A stretch of 64,000 bases of DNA from Brachybacterium huguangmaarense (GTDB taxonomy: Bacteria; Actinomycetota; Actinomycetes; Actinomycetales; Dermabacteraceae). A program made the position numbers and the translations under genes. The notes under the pieces were generated by a model, which was not told the DNA's origin, ran no database searches, and was given only the letters and a program-made list of their open reading frames with translations. Where the stretch lies: positions 3,100,001-3,164,000 of the forward strand of contig NZ_CP107020.1 in assembly GCF_025725725.1 (NCBI RefSeq), written 5' to 3'. Shown piece after piece: positions 55,209 to 63,455 of this stretch (the stretch's first letter is position 1; every line of letters begins with the position of its first letter).

Positions 55209-55844
55209 ATGGGCTCCCTCTCCCGACTCCCCCGCGCCCAGCGCCGTGCGCAGCTCCTCGACGCAGCGATCCCGCAGTTCGCCCGCGACGGCTACCACCG
55301 CACCTCCATGGAGTCGATCGCGAAAGCCGCCGGCGTCACCAAGCCGGTGCTCTACCAGCACTTCTCCTCCAAGGAGGCGCTGTACCTCGAGGTGATCCGG
55401 ACCGTCGGCTCGACCATGGCCGGAGAGATCGACAGCCTCGTGCGGCTCGAGGGCGACACCTCCGTGCGCATCGCCCACGCCCTGCGCCGCTTCACCGAGA
55501 TCCTGGTGTCGAGCGGCATGTCGATGCGCGTCCTGCAGACCTCCGAGCGCATCTCGGACGAGGTCGCGGCCGCCGTCGAGGAGGTGCTCGAGCGCAGCGC
55601 GCGCTCGATCGCGATCGTGCTGCAGCGCTCGCGCGACCTGACCGAGCGCGACGCCCAGGTGCTCGGGCTCGTCCTGGCGGGCATGGCCCGCTCGTTCGCC
55701 GACCAGCTCTCGCGGGCCGAGACGACCGAGGACCGCTCCCGCATCACGGGGCTGCTGACGACCTTCATCTCCAACGGGCTGCGGAGCTTCCCCGCCCTCG
55801 AGAGCCCTCAGATCCGCGGCACCGTGACCGAGTCGTTCGTCTGA
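55209..55844 (+). CDS. TetR family transcriptional regulator
   Basis: A 211-residue regulator with the standard N-terminal helix-turn-helix: ARDGYHRTSMESIAKAAGVTKPVLYQHFSSKEALYLEVI (about residues 26-64). The ligand domain is unassigned. The ATG at 55209 follows GAAAGG. The order TetR, DUF3107 and DEAD-box helicase beside adnA is common among actinobacteria, so its target may lie within this neighbourhood. Confidence 0.9.
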   Translation: MGSLSRLPRAQRRAQLLDAAIPQFARDGYHRTSMESIAKAAGVTKPVLYQHFSSKEALYLEVIRTVGSTMAGEIDSLVRLEGDTSVRIAHALRRFTEILVSSGMSMRVLQTSERISDEVAAAVEEVLERSARSIAIVLQRSRDLTERDAQVLGLVLAGMARSFADQLSRAETTEDRSRITGLLTTFISNGLRSFPALESPQIRGTVTESFV

Positions 55845-55980
55845 GCGACGCTCCGGGGCGGCAGGCGCCGCCGGAGCGTTGCGCTCGCAGCGAAGACGGG
55901 TCCCCGGAGCCCGCGCGACGCCGCCGGCCATCGATAGGATCGGGCCGTCACCCCGACCGTCGACCTGAAGGACGCACCCC

Positions 55981-56202
55981 ATGGAGATCCGTCTCGGCAT
56001 CCAGCACTCCCCGCGCGAGATCGTGGTCGAGACCGAGGACAGCGCGGAGTCGATCACCGCGAGCATCGCCGACGCGGTCGGCCAGAAGTCCACCCTGCAG
56101 CTGACCGACTCCAAGGGCCGCATCGTCGTCGTCCCCGGGGACAAGATCGCCTACGCCGAGCTGTCCACCGAGGAGCCCCGCCGCGTCGGCTTCCTCGGCT
56201 GA
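55981..56202 (+). CDS. DUF3107 protein
   Basis: A 73-residue protein matching the small actinobacterial family DUF3107: MEIRLGIQHSPREIVVETEDS, then a DSKGRIVVVPGDKIAYAEL strand pair and the C-terminal VGFLG. Function is unknown. A GAAGGA site precedes the ATG and TAGGAT (55934-55939) is a likely -10. It is followed after 9 bp by the metallophosphoesterase gene on the same strand and is probably cotranscribed with it. Confidence 0.88.
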   Translation: MEIRLGIQHSPREIVVETEDSAESITASIADAVGQKSTLQLTDSKGRIVVVPGDKIAYAELSTEEPRRVGFLG

Positions 56203-56211
56203 CCCCCGGCC

Positions 56212-57882
56212 GTGACGCGACGGCGTCCCACGGCTCGACGACGCCCCACCTGGCGATCCACGGCCCGCGTCCTGCGACGCTGGGGCCTGCCCCTCGTGGT
56301 CGGGCTGCTCGGCGCGGCCCTCGGGATCCTGCTCACCCCCGCCACCACGGTCCAGGTGGGCCCGCTGACCGCGAGCGTCCACCTGCGTCCCTCGCTCGAC
56401 CCGCGCACCGTGATCCTGCTGCCGCCGGTCGGCGAGGTCTCCTTCGACACCCACACAGCGCCCGTCGCGATCGAGGCCCGGGTCCTGAGCGTCGACATCG
56501 CCGAGGCGGAGGACCTGCTCTACGACGACCATGCGCTCGCGACGCTCGAACGGACCGCGCCGGACGCCATCACGAGCGCGGCGCTGCGCAACGCGGGCCT
56601 CAACGCGCTCCTGGCCTCCCTCGGGGCCGCCGGCGCGATGGCGCTCACCTATCGGCGCGTGCGCCGCTCGGTGGTCGCGGGAGGCACGGCGCTCGGCGTC
56701 ACCGCGGTCTCGTGCGGCCTCGTCGGCGCGACCTTCCGCCCCCAGGCCCTGTACCAGCCGCAGTTCGACGGCCTGCTCTCCCAGGCCGCCTACGTCGCCG
56801 ACATCAGCCACTCGACGATCGCGGACTACTCGAGCTACCGCGCGACGCTCGCCGACTTCGTCGGACAGGTCTCGGCCCTGTACATCGCCGCCGACTCGCT
56901 GCCCGCCGGGATCGGCGCCGACCAGGACCTGATCACCGTCCTGCACGTCTCCGACATCCACGACAACCCCCAGGCCTTCGACGTGATCGACCAGCTCACG
57001 GGCCAGTTCGACGTCGACGCCGTGATCGACACGGGCGACATCGTGTCGTGGGGCACCCCGTGGGAGGACGACCTGCTGACCGCGATCGGCGGCATCGACG
57101 TGCCCTACGTCTTCATCTCCGGCAACCACGACGGCGCGGGCGCGGTCGCGGCCGTCTCCGCCCAGCCCAACGCCGTCGTGCTCAACAACCAGGTCGCCGA
57201 CGTCGCGGGCCTCCGGATCGCCGGCATCGGCGATCCGCGCTTCGCGGCCGACGACGACTCGGACGCGGGCGGCTTCGCGCGCGGCAAGGACGCGGTGGCC
57301 GCGACGACCACGCAGCTCGGCGACACGATCGACGAGTACGACGCGGCGCACCCGGACGCGCCCGTGGACCTCGCCCTCGTCCACGACCCCACCCAGCCCC
57401 TCGGGCTCGAGGGACGTGTCCCCCTCGTGCTCTCGGGCCATCTGCACACCGACAAGATCGAGCTCGACCGGGACGGATCGGGCACCGACTGGCTGACCGT
57501 CGGGTCGACCGGCGGGGCGCTCGCCTCGGGCGGGGTGCGCCCGGTCGCCGACGGCGGCGAGCCCCTGGACCTCTCGGCGCGCATGCTCTACTTCGACGCC
57601 GACACCCACCGGCTGCTCGCGTACGACGACATCACGATGGGCGGCCTCGGTCTCGTCTCGGTGTCGATCCAGCGCCACCAGATGCCCGCCGACGAGGAGC
57701 AGCTGACCGTGCCCGAGGACGCGACCGCGCCGGCCTCGACCGATCCCGCCCTCCCGTCGATCTCCCCCGGCGAGACGGTGCCCGACGACGAGCGGGTGAC
57801 GCCCGACCCGACGGACTCCCCCGCCCCGGCCGAGGGCACGCCCCCGGCGCGCGAGCAGGAGGGCGCGACCACGACGCCCTGA
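56212..57882 (+). CDS. Membrane-anchored calcineurin-like metallophosphoesterase
   Basis: A 556-residue protein. An N-terminal basic tail and helix GLPLVVGLLGAALGILL (about residues 25-42), a second helix near 125-150, then an external metallophosphoesterase domain with all dimetal motifs: HVSDIHDNP, VIDTGDIV, ISGNHDG, LVHDPTQP and LSGHLHTD (about 245-410). The last 60 residues are Pro/Glu/Thr-rich and disordered. It may cleave a phospholipid, nucleotide or cell-wall-linked phosphate. The start is GTG 56212, 9 bp after the DUF3107 stop, with no obvious ribosome site other than the CCCCCGGCC-rich spacer. Confidence 0.85.
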   Translation: MTRRRPTARRRPTWRSTARVLRRWGLPLVVGLLGAALGILLTPATTVQVGPLTASVHLRPSLDPRTVILLPPVGEVSFDTHTAPVAIEARVLSVDIAEAEDLLYDDHALATLERTAPDAITSAALRNAGLNALLASLGAAGAMALTYRRVRRSVVAGGTALGVTAVSCGLVGATFRPQALYQPQFDGLLSQAAYVADISHSTIADYSSYRATLADFVGQVSALYIAADSLPAGIGADQDLITVLHVSDIHDNPQAFDVIDQLTGQFDVDAVIDTGDIVSWGTPWEDDLLTAIGGIDVPYVFISGNHDGAGAVAAVSAQPNAVVLNNQVADVAGLRIAGIGDPRFAADDDSDAGGFARGKDAVAATTTQLGDTIDEYDAAHPDAPVDLALVHDPTQPLGLEGRVPLVLSGHLHTDKIELDRDGSGTDWLTVGSTGGALASGGVRPVADGGEPLDLSARMLYFDADTHRLLAYDDITMGGLGLVSVSIQRHQMPADEEQLTVPEDATAPASTDPALPSISPGETVPDDERVTPDPTDSPAPAEGTPPAREQEGATTTP

Positions 57883-57966
57883 CGAGTCGTCCCTCACGAA
57901 GCACGAGGCCACGACACGGGCCCGGGCTACCATGACAGGGCATACCCGTATCCAGAGAGTTGAACT

Positions 57967-59718
57967 GTGTCCGAAGAGACCACCATTCCCGCGGACGACG
58001 CCACCGAGATCTCGGACGCCGCCGTCGCCGCCCCCGCCGTCGAGTCCGACTCCGGCGAGACCATCACCCCCGAGCGCGTCGCGAGCCAGACCTTCGCGGA
58101 CTTCGACGTCCGCGACGACATCGTCGAGTCCCTCGCCTCCAAGGGCATCACCACCCCTTTCCCGATCCAGGCGATGACCCTGCCCGTGGCCCTGCGCGGC
58201 CGCGACATCATCGGTCAGGCCAAGACCGGCACCGGCAAGACCCTCGGCTTCGGCATCCCGATGCTGCAGAGCGTCGTCGCCCCCGGCGAGGACAACCCGC
58301 AGAACCGGCCGATCGGCAAGCCCCAGGGCCTCGTCGTGCTGCCGACCCGCGAGCTCGCGGTGCAGGTCGCCCAGGATCTGCGCGACGCCTCGACGCATCG
58401 GCCCGTGCGCATCCTGACCGTCTACGGCGGCCGCGCCTACGAGCCGCAGATCGAGGCCCTCCAGGAGGGCGTCGAGATCGTCGTGGGCACCCCGGGGCGC
58501 CTGATCGACCTCATGCGCCAGAAGTACCTCGACCTCTCGCAGGTCCGGACCGCGGTGCTCGACGAGGCCGACGAGATGCTCGACCTGGGCTTCCTCGAGG
58601 ACATCGAGAAGCTCCTCAGCGCCGTGCCGACCTCGCGCCAGACCATGCTGTTCTCCGCGACGATGCCCGGCCCGATCATGGCGCTGGCCCGGCGCTTCAT
58701 GAGCCAGCCCACGCACATCCGCGCCCATGACCCGGGCGACGAGTCGCGCACCAAGGCCGACATCAAGCAGGTCGTCTACCGCGCGCACCAGCTCGACAAG
58801 ATCGAGGTCCTGGCCCGCATGCTGCAGGCCCGCGGCCGCGGCCTGACCATCGTCTTCATGCGCACCAAGCGCGAGGCCGACCGGGTCGCGGGCGACCTCA
58901 TCGGCCGCGGCTTCGCCGCCGCCCCCTTGCACGGCGACCTCGGCCAGGGCGCCCGCGAGCAGGCGCTGCGCGCGTTCCGCCACGGCAAGATCGACGTGCT
59001 CGTCGCGACCGACGTCGCCGCCCGCGGCATCGACGTCGAGGACGTCACCCACGTCATCAACTGGAACTGCCCCGACGACGACAAGACCTACCTGCACCGC
59101 ACGGGCCGCACCGGCCGCGCCGGCAAGAAGGGCACCGCGGTCACGTTCGTCGACTGGGAGGACGTCGCGCGGTGGGCGCTCATCGCCCGTCAGCTCGGCC
59201 TCGAGTCCACCGAGGCCGTCGAGACCTACTCGACGTCCGAGCACCTGTACGCCGACCTCGACATCCCCGAGGGCACCAAGGGCACCCTGCCCGCCGAGAA
59301 CCGCACCCGCGAGGGCCTGGACGCGGAGGTCCTCGAGGACCTCGGCGGCCGGGACGCCGCGCGCGAGCGGGCCCGCGAGAAGCGCTTCGGGCCCCGCGAG
59401 GGCGGCCGGGGCGGACGCGACGGGGCCCGTGGCGGCCGCGATCGCGGCCCCGCCCGCGGCGGCGAGGGCTCCGGCCCCCAGGACGACTCCTCGAGCGATC
59501 GGCCGCGTCGCAACCGCAGCCGCACGCGCACCCGCCGGGTCAACGGCGAGGTCGTCGAGGGCCGCCCGGAGTCCGGCTCCCACGGTCCCGCACAGACCGC
59601 CGGCGAGGGCGAGGCGCAGTCCTCCGGCGCCCGGCGTCGCCGCTCGCGCGGCGGCCGCGGTCGCAGCCGCGGCGGCCAGAGCTCCTCGACCTCCTCGAGC
59701 TCGAGCTCGGAGGGCTGA
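57967..59718 (+). CDS. DEAD-box RNA helicase, RhlE/CshA-like
   Basis: A 583-residue helicase. The Q motif FPIQAMT, motif I AKTGTGKT, Ia PTRELA, II VLDEADEM, III SATMPG, V ATDVAARGID and VI HRTGRTGRAG are intact. The C-terminal 130 residues are an RGG-rich basic tail (GGRGGRDGARGGRDRG, RRRRSRGGRGRSRGGQ) ending in a Ser tract, which binds RNA nonspecifically. It remodels RNA in ribosome assembly or decay. The start is GTG 57967; TACCAT at 57928-57933 is a likely -10, giving a leader of about 27 nt. A strong terminator follows. Confidence 0.93.
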   Translation: MSEETTIPADDATEISDAAVAAPAVESDSGETITPERVASQTFADFDVRDDIVESLASKGITTPFPIQAMTLPVALRGRDIIGQAKTGTGKTLGFGIPMLQSVVAPGEDNPQNRPIGKPQGLVVLPTRELAVQVAQDLRDASTHRPVRILTVYGGRAYEPQIEALQEGVEIVVGTPGRLIDLMRQKYLDLSQVRTAVLDEADEMLDLGFLEDIEKLLSAVPTSRQTMLFSATMPGPIMALARRFMSQPTHIRAHDPGDESRTKADIKQVVYRAHQLDKIEVLARMLQARGRGLTIVFMRTKREADRVAGDLIGRGFAAAPLHGDLGQGAREQALRAFRHGKIDVLVATDVAARGIDVEDVTHVINWNCPDDDKTYLHRTGRTGRAGKKGTAVTFVDWEDVARWALIARQLGLESTEAVETYSTSEHLYADLDIPEGTKGTLPAENRTREGLDAEVLEDLGGRDAARERAREKRFGPREGGRGGRDGARGGRDRGPARGGEGSGPQDDSSSDRPRRNRSRTRTRRVNGEVVEGRPESGSHGPAQTAGEGEAQSSGARRRRSRGGRGRSRGGQSSSTSSSSSSEG

Positions 59719-59749
59719 GCGCCTCGCGCCCGGACCGTCCCGCACGCGT

Positions 59750-59787
59750 CGACGCCTCGCCCCTCCTTCCGGAGGGGCGAGGCGTCG
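59750..59787 (+). terminator. Terminator hairpin after the DEAD-box helicase gene
   Basis: A 17-bp perfect stem (CGACGCCTCGCCCCTCC and its complement) with a TTCC tetraloop starts 31 bp past the stop and is followed by TCCGTTCC. It is the strongest intrinsic-terminator-like hairpin in the window. Confidence 0.88.
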
Positions 59788-59866
59788 TCCGTTCCCCGGG
59801 CGCCGCACCGCGCGGCAGACCGGCACCGGCGCGGGTGCCGGACAGAGGCCCTGGCAGACTGGCGCG

Positions 59867-60838
59867 ATGACGTCCTCCCCCTGCGTGGTCCTCGGCGGCA
59901 CCGGCATGCTCGCCACGACGGTCGAGCGCCTGGCGCGCTCCGGCGAGCGCGTCGTGGTCACGGCGCGGCGCCCCGAGCTCGCCCCGGCCGCGTGGGCCTC
60001 GCTCGACGTCGAGGTGGTGGCGCTGGACCGGGACGACGAGGCCGGGCTCGACGCCCTGCTGGCCCCCGGTGCCCGCCTGCTCGTCGACGGGCAGTGCTAC
60101 ACGCCCGTCCACGCACGCGCCCTCGCCCGCTGGTCGCACGCCGCCGACGCGACCGTGATGATCTCCGCGCGCGCCGTCTACGTCGACGCGCAGGGCCGCC
60201 ACACGAACTCCGACGAGGCGCCTCGATGGGAGGGGCCCACGCCCGAGGACACGCCCACCCTGGCCTTCGCGGGCGAGCCGTACCGGTCGCGGGAGGGCTA
60301 CGGCGCCAACAAGGCGGAGGCCGAGCGCCTGCTCGCCGCGACGGGCCGCGACGTGAGCGTCCTGCGTCCGGCCCGCATCCACGGCCCCGGCGTGCGCCGG
60401 GTGCGGGAGTGGCCGCTGGCGCGCGCCGGTCTCGACGGCACCCCGGTGATCCGGGTGCGTGACGGGTCCGCCGCCCCGTCGGTCACGTCGGGCGAGGCGA
60501 TCGCACGCACGATCCTCGCGTGCGCGGCCGACCCCGCGACCCGCGTGCTCAACGTCGCCGACGTGCCGCCCACGCGCGCGATCGACCTGGCCCGCGCCGC
60601 GCTCGACGCGACCGGCGGCGAGGCCTCCGTGCTCGTGGACGTCGACGACGCCGAGGAGGCGCTCGCGCTCCCCTGGACCGGCGACCAGGTCCTCGCGACC
60701 GATCGCGTCACCGCTCTGGGCGTGGCCCTGCCCCCTCCGGTCGAGACCGTGGCGGACGCCGCCCGCTGGGTCGCTTCCCGCGCGCGCCGCTCCCCGGACG
60801 GCACCTGGGAGCTTCCGCCGCACCTCGACGGCAGCTGA
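59867..60838 (+). CDS. NAD(P)-dependent epimerase/dehydratase-like SDR protein
   Basis: A 323-residue extended short-chain dehydrogenase-like protein. The Rossmann glycine motif is VLGGTGMLA at the N-terminus, and the catalytic YxxxK pair is in YGANKAEAE (about residue 145). In similar proteins of actinobacteria the substrate (nucleotide sugar or isoflavone-like) is unknown. A CAGACT -10-like hexamer ends 6 nt before ATG 59867, so it may be leaderless. It is a single gene between the DEAD-box terminator and the zinc island. Confidence 0.82.
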   Translation: MTSSPCVVLGGTGMLATTVERLARSGERVVVTARRPELAPAAWASLDVEVVALDRDDEAGLDALLAPGARLLVDGQCYTPVHARALARWSHAADATVMISARAVYVDAQGRHTNSDEAPRWEGPTPEDTPTLAFAGEPYRSREGYGANKAEAERLLAATGRDVSVLRPARIHGPGVRRVREWPLARAGLDGTPVIRVRDGSAAPSVTSGEAIARTILACAADPATRVLNVADVPPTRAIDLARAALDATGGEASVLVDVDDAEEALALPWTGDQVLATDRVTALGVALPPPVETVADAARWVASRARRSPDGTWELPPHLDGS

Positions 60839-61023
60839 GCGAGGGCTGCGACACCGGACCGTGGCACGACGGCGTGACACCAGACCCGTGACCCCAGCCC
60901 CGTGACATGGGCCCGGGCGTCGCTGCCGGCATCGGGCGTCGTGCGGTCAGGCCCCCGCGCCGGCGCCGTCGTCCGCCCGCGGAGCGCACGATCCTGGCGC
61001 CCGCGTCAGGGACACCGCGGAGG

Positions 61024-62139
61024 TCAGGACGCCGCGGAGGCCTCCCCCAGCCACGGCGTCATGCCGTCGTCGCGGCCCAGCCAGAACGCGAGGCCGCGCT
61101 CCCACTCGGCGTCGTCGAGCAGACTGGCCCTGAAGGCGCGGCGCACGCGCTCGCGGTCGAGGCGCCCGATGCCGGTGACCACGATCCGGGTCGTGGGCAG
61201 GTCCGCGCCGGCGGCGCCGATCACGCCGATCGAGACGTGGCCGCCCGCGCCGTCCCACTGGCAGATCGAGTGCGGCCGCGTGGGCAGCCAGAACCGACCG
61301 CGTCCGCGCAACTCCCCGCTGCCCAGGCGCTCGATCTCCTCGAGGAAGCGCTCGGGGTGGAAGGGCCGGTCCGAGCACAGATCGAGGGTCCAGGTGCCGT
61401 GCACGGTCGGTCCGCCCCACGGCTCGACGGTGCGCGGGTCGACCCGGCGCGCCGCGGCACGGGGGTCGTGCACGACGTCCTCGAGGAGCAGGTCGACGGA
61501 GACCTCGTGCACGCCGTGCACGAGCAGCTGGTCGTGGCCGCGCAGATGCTCGACGAGCTCGGCCCCCGGCGCGCCGGCCTCGCCGTCGGCGAGCACCGTG
61601 TCGCAGTACTCGAGCTGGGCGGCGAGCGCCTCGCCCACGCTGCGCTCGTCGCCGTCGGTCCAGCGCAGGCCGCGCTCGGCGAGCGTGTCGTCCCCGAGCA
61701 GGTCGGCGCGTGCCGCGTCGGTGTCGACGATCGCGGTGGTCGAGGCGATGTGCGCGCCGCGCAGCTGCGGTCCCAGGGTCCCGCACACGGCCTGCGGGTC
61801 CGCCGCGACGGGCAGCACCATGAGCGCGGCCGACCAGCGGGGATCCGCCGCGAGGGCCTCGATGACGGGCAGCGCGTCCTCGCGCATGGCGCACGAGATG
61901 CACTCGTGGGCGAGCTCGAGGGGAACGTCCTCGAGCACGCCGCCGCGGTCGAGCACCAGGCGGCGCAGGCCGCCGCGATCGGGGTCGGTGTCGTAGCGCA
62001 CGGCCACGAGGTCGGCGGTGTCGAGCAGCAGGTCCGTGGTCAGCGCGTCGCGCAGCACGGGGTCGATCCCGCACACCACGGCGAGGGGGAGGCTGCGGCG
62101 CAGCCGGCGACGGGCGGCCTCGGACGGCTCACGGATCAT
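61024..62139 (-). CDS. COG0523 CobW-like protein with unrecognisable P-loop
   Basis: A 371-residue protein related to CobW/ZNG zinc-chaperone GTPases. The CobW C-terminal domain is clear ([28 protein letters not shown]). A Cys motif [10 protein letters not shown] replaces the usual CxCC. The P-loop position reads [19 protein letters not shown], with no GxxGxGKT, so GTP binding is doubtful. Such divergent members accompany zinc-free ribosomal protein genes in Streptomyces. ATG 62139 follows AGGAGG at 8 nt. It is divergent from the Zur-type promoter and may respond to zinc as well. Confidence 0.82.
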   Translation of the reverse strand: MIREPSEAARRRLRRSLPLAVVCGIDPVLRDALTTDLLLDTADLVAVRYDTDPDRGGLRRLVLDRGGVLEDVPLELAHECISCAMREDALPVIEALAADPRWSAALMVLPVAADPQAVCGTLGPQLRGAHIASTTAIVDTDAARADLLGDDTLAERGLRWTDGDERSVGEALAAQLEYCDTVLADGEAGAPGAELVEHLRGHDQLLVHGVHEVSVDLLLEDVVHDPRAAARRVDPRTVEPWGGPTVHGTWTLDLCSDRPFHPERFLEEIERLGSGELRGRGRFWLPTRPHSICQWDGAGGHVSIGVIGAAGADLPTTRIVVTGIGRLDRERVRRAFRASLLDDAEWERGLAFWLGRDDGMTPWLGEASAAS

Positions 62140-62249
62140 GGACAGGACCTCCTGGGACCAGACGGCGGAGCGGGCGCGGGCCGCGGTGCGGCAGGGCGGA
62201 GCACGTGCGCGCTCCGGCTCCCTGCTCGCTGTCCGGCAGCCCGGCCAGC

Positions 62250-62279
62250 TTGACGGGAACGATTTTCATTTCCTAGTAT
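62250..62279 (+). promoter_or_regulatory. Promoter TTGACG-18-TAGTAT with Zur-box-like operator
   Basis: The -35 TTGACG (62250-62255) and -10 TAGTAT (62274-62279) flank a Zur-like site, CGGGAACGATTTTCA (62254-62268), whose complement TGAAAATCGTTCCCG matches the left half of the actinobacterial Zur consensus TGAAAATnATTTTCA well and the right half poorly. Zinc-loaded Zur would block the promoter. The start falls at or 1-2 nt before the ATG at 62288, so the first gene is probably leaderless. Confidence 0.75.
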
Positions 62280-62287
62280 CAGCCGTC

Positions 62288-62524
62288 ATGTCCGCACACT
62301 GTCAAGTCACCGGCGCTCGCCCGCAGTTCGGCAAGCGCGTCTCGCACTCGCATCGGCGCACCTCGCGCCGCTTCAACCCCAACCTGCAGAAGAAGACCTA
62401 CGACGTGCCGTCGCTGGGCCGGAGGGTCACGCTCACGGTCTCGGCGCGCGGCATCAAGGTCATCGACGCCCGGGGGATCGAGGCGGTCGTCGCCGACATG
62501 CGACGACGCGGCGAGAAGTTCTGA
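62288..62524 (+). CDS. rpmB: Ribosomal protein L28, zinc-independent paralogue
   Basis: A 78-residue L28: [34 protein letters not shown] is typical. It has a single Cys (Cys5), not the two CxxC pairs of the zinc-binding form, so it is the C-minus type made in zinc starvation. It heads the alternative ribosomal protein operon under the Zur-type promoter. There is no ribosome site, since the -10 hexamer ends 8 nt before the ATG. Confidence 0.93.
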   Translation: MSAHCQVTGARPQFGKRVSHSHRRTSRRFNPNLQKKTYDVPSLGRRVTLTVSARGIKVIDARGIEAVVADMRRRGEKF

Positions 62525-62582
62525 GCGGCGCGACACCGAGATCCGGTCGCATCACCCACGAGAGAAGGCACCCCGCACCACC

Positions 62583-62750
62583 ATGGCCAAGAAGAGCGAC
62601 ATCCGCCCCATCATCAAGCTGCGCTCCACGGAGGGCACCGGCACCACCTACGTCACCACCAAGAACCGGCGCAACTCCCCGGACCGCCTGCGCATGCGCA
62701 AGTACGACCCGGTGCTGCGCCGCCACGTCGAGTTCCGCGAGGAGCGCTGA
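62583..62750 (+). CDS. rpmG: Ribosomal protein L33, zinc-independent paralogue
   Basis: A 55-residue L33: starts [20 protein letters not shown], contains [21 protein letters not shown] and ends FREER. It has no cysteine, so it is the zinc-free form that can replace the CxxC protein on the ribosome. AGAGAAGG precedes the ATG. The S14 gene starts 2 nt after its stop. Confidence 0.95.
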   Translation: MAKKSDIRPIIKLRSTEGTGTTYVTTKNRRNSPDRLRMRKYDPVLRRHVEFREER

Positions 62751-62751
62751 G

Positions 62752-63057
62752 ATGGCCAAGACCAGCAAGATCGCCAAGGACCTCGAACGCCGTCGCACGG
62801 TGGCCCGCTACGCCGAGCGGCGCGCCGAGCTCAAGGCGCTCATCAAGAACCCGCGCACCGCACCCGAGGACCGGGAGAGCGCCCAGCGGGCGCTGCAGGC
62901 CCTCCCCCGCGACGCGAGCCCCACCCGGCTGCGCAACCGCGACGTCGTCGACGGGCGCCCGCGCGCCCACCTGCGCACCTTCGGGCTCTCGCGCGTCCGC
63001 TTCCGCGAGATGGCGCACCGGGGCGAGCTGCCCGGCATCACGAAGTCCAGCTGGTGA
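62752..63057 (+). CDS. rpsN: Ribosomal protein S14, long zinc-independent form
   Basis: A 101-residue S14 of the long type without CxxC motifs (the zinc form is 61 residues): [66 protein letters not shown]. It sits between rpmG and rpmE2 in the zinc-starvation operon; the ATG is 1 nt after the rpmG stop (TGAGATG), so translation is coupled. Confidence 0.95.
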   Translation: MAKTSKIAKDLERRRTVARYAERRAELKALIKNPRTAPEDRESAQRALQALPRDASPTRLRNRDVVDGRPRAHLRTFGLSRVRFREMAHRGELPGITKSSW

Positions 63058-63078
63058 GAAGCCAGGAAGGAGCACGCA

Positions 63079-63333
63079 GTGAAGAAAGGGATCCACCCGG
63101 CCTACGAGCCGGTGATCTTCCGCGACCGCTCGGCGGGGTTCAGCTTCCTCACGCGGTCGACGCGGACCTCCGAGGTCCGCGAGACGTGGGAGGACGGCAA
63201 GGAGTACCCGGTGATCGACGTCGAGATCTCCTCGGCCTCGCACCCGTTCTACACGGGCAGCGCGCGGGTCGTGGACACCGAGGGCCGCGTCGAGCGGTTC
63301 CGCCGCCGCTATGGAAAGGGGACCACGCGATGA
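63079..63333 (+). CDS. rpmE2: Ribosomal protein L31 type B
   Basis: An 84-residue type B L31 without the zinc-binding cysteines: [58 protein letters not shown]. It replaces the zinc form on the ribosome in zinc limitation, freeing zinc. GTG 63079 follows AGGAAGGAG. Its stop overlaps the ATG of rpmJ by 4 nt. Confidence 0.95.
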   Translation: MKKGIHPAYEPVIFRDRSAGFSFLTRSTRTSEVRETWEDGKEYPVIDVEISSASHPFYTGSARVVDTEGRVERFRRRYGKGTTR

Positions 63334-63455
63334 AGGTCCGTGCCTCCCTGCGCTCCCTCGCCCGCAAGCCGGGAGCCCAGGTCGTCCGCCGTCGCGGACG
63401 CGTCTACGTCATCAACAAGAAGAACCCGCGCTGGAACGGCCGCCAGAAGGGGTGA
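63330..63455 (+). CDS. rpmJ: Ribosomal protein L36, zinc-independent paralogue
   Basis: A 41-residue L36 of the C-minus type: [41 protein letters not shown] without the Cys/His zinc ligands of the standard 37-residue form. It overlaps rpmE2 (ATGA) and its TGA overlaps the GTG of the following CobW gene (GTGA), so the last three genes form a tightly coupled chain. Confidence 0.95.
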   Translation: MKVRASLRSLARKPGAQVVRRRGRVYVINKKNPRWNGRQKG

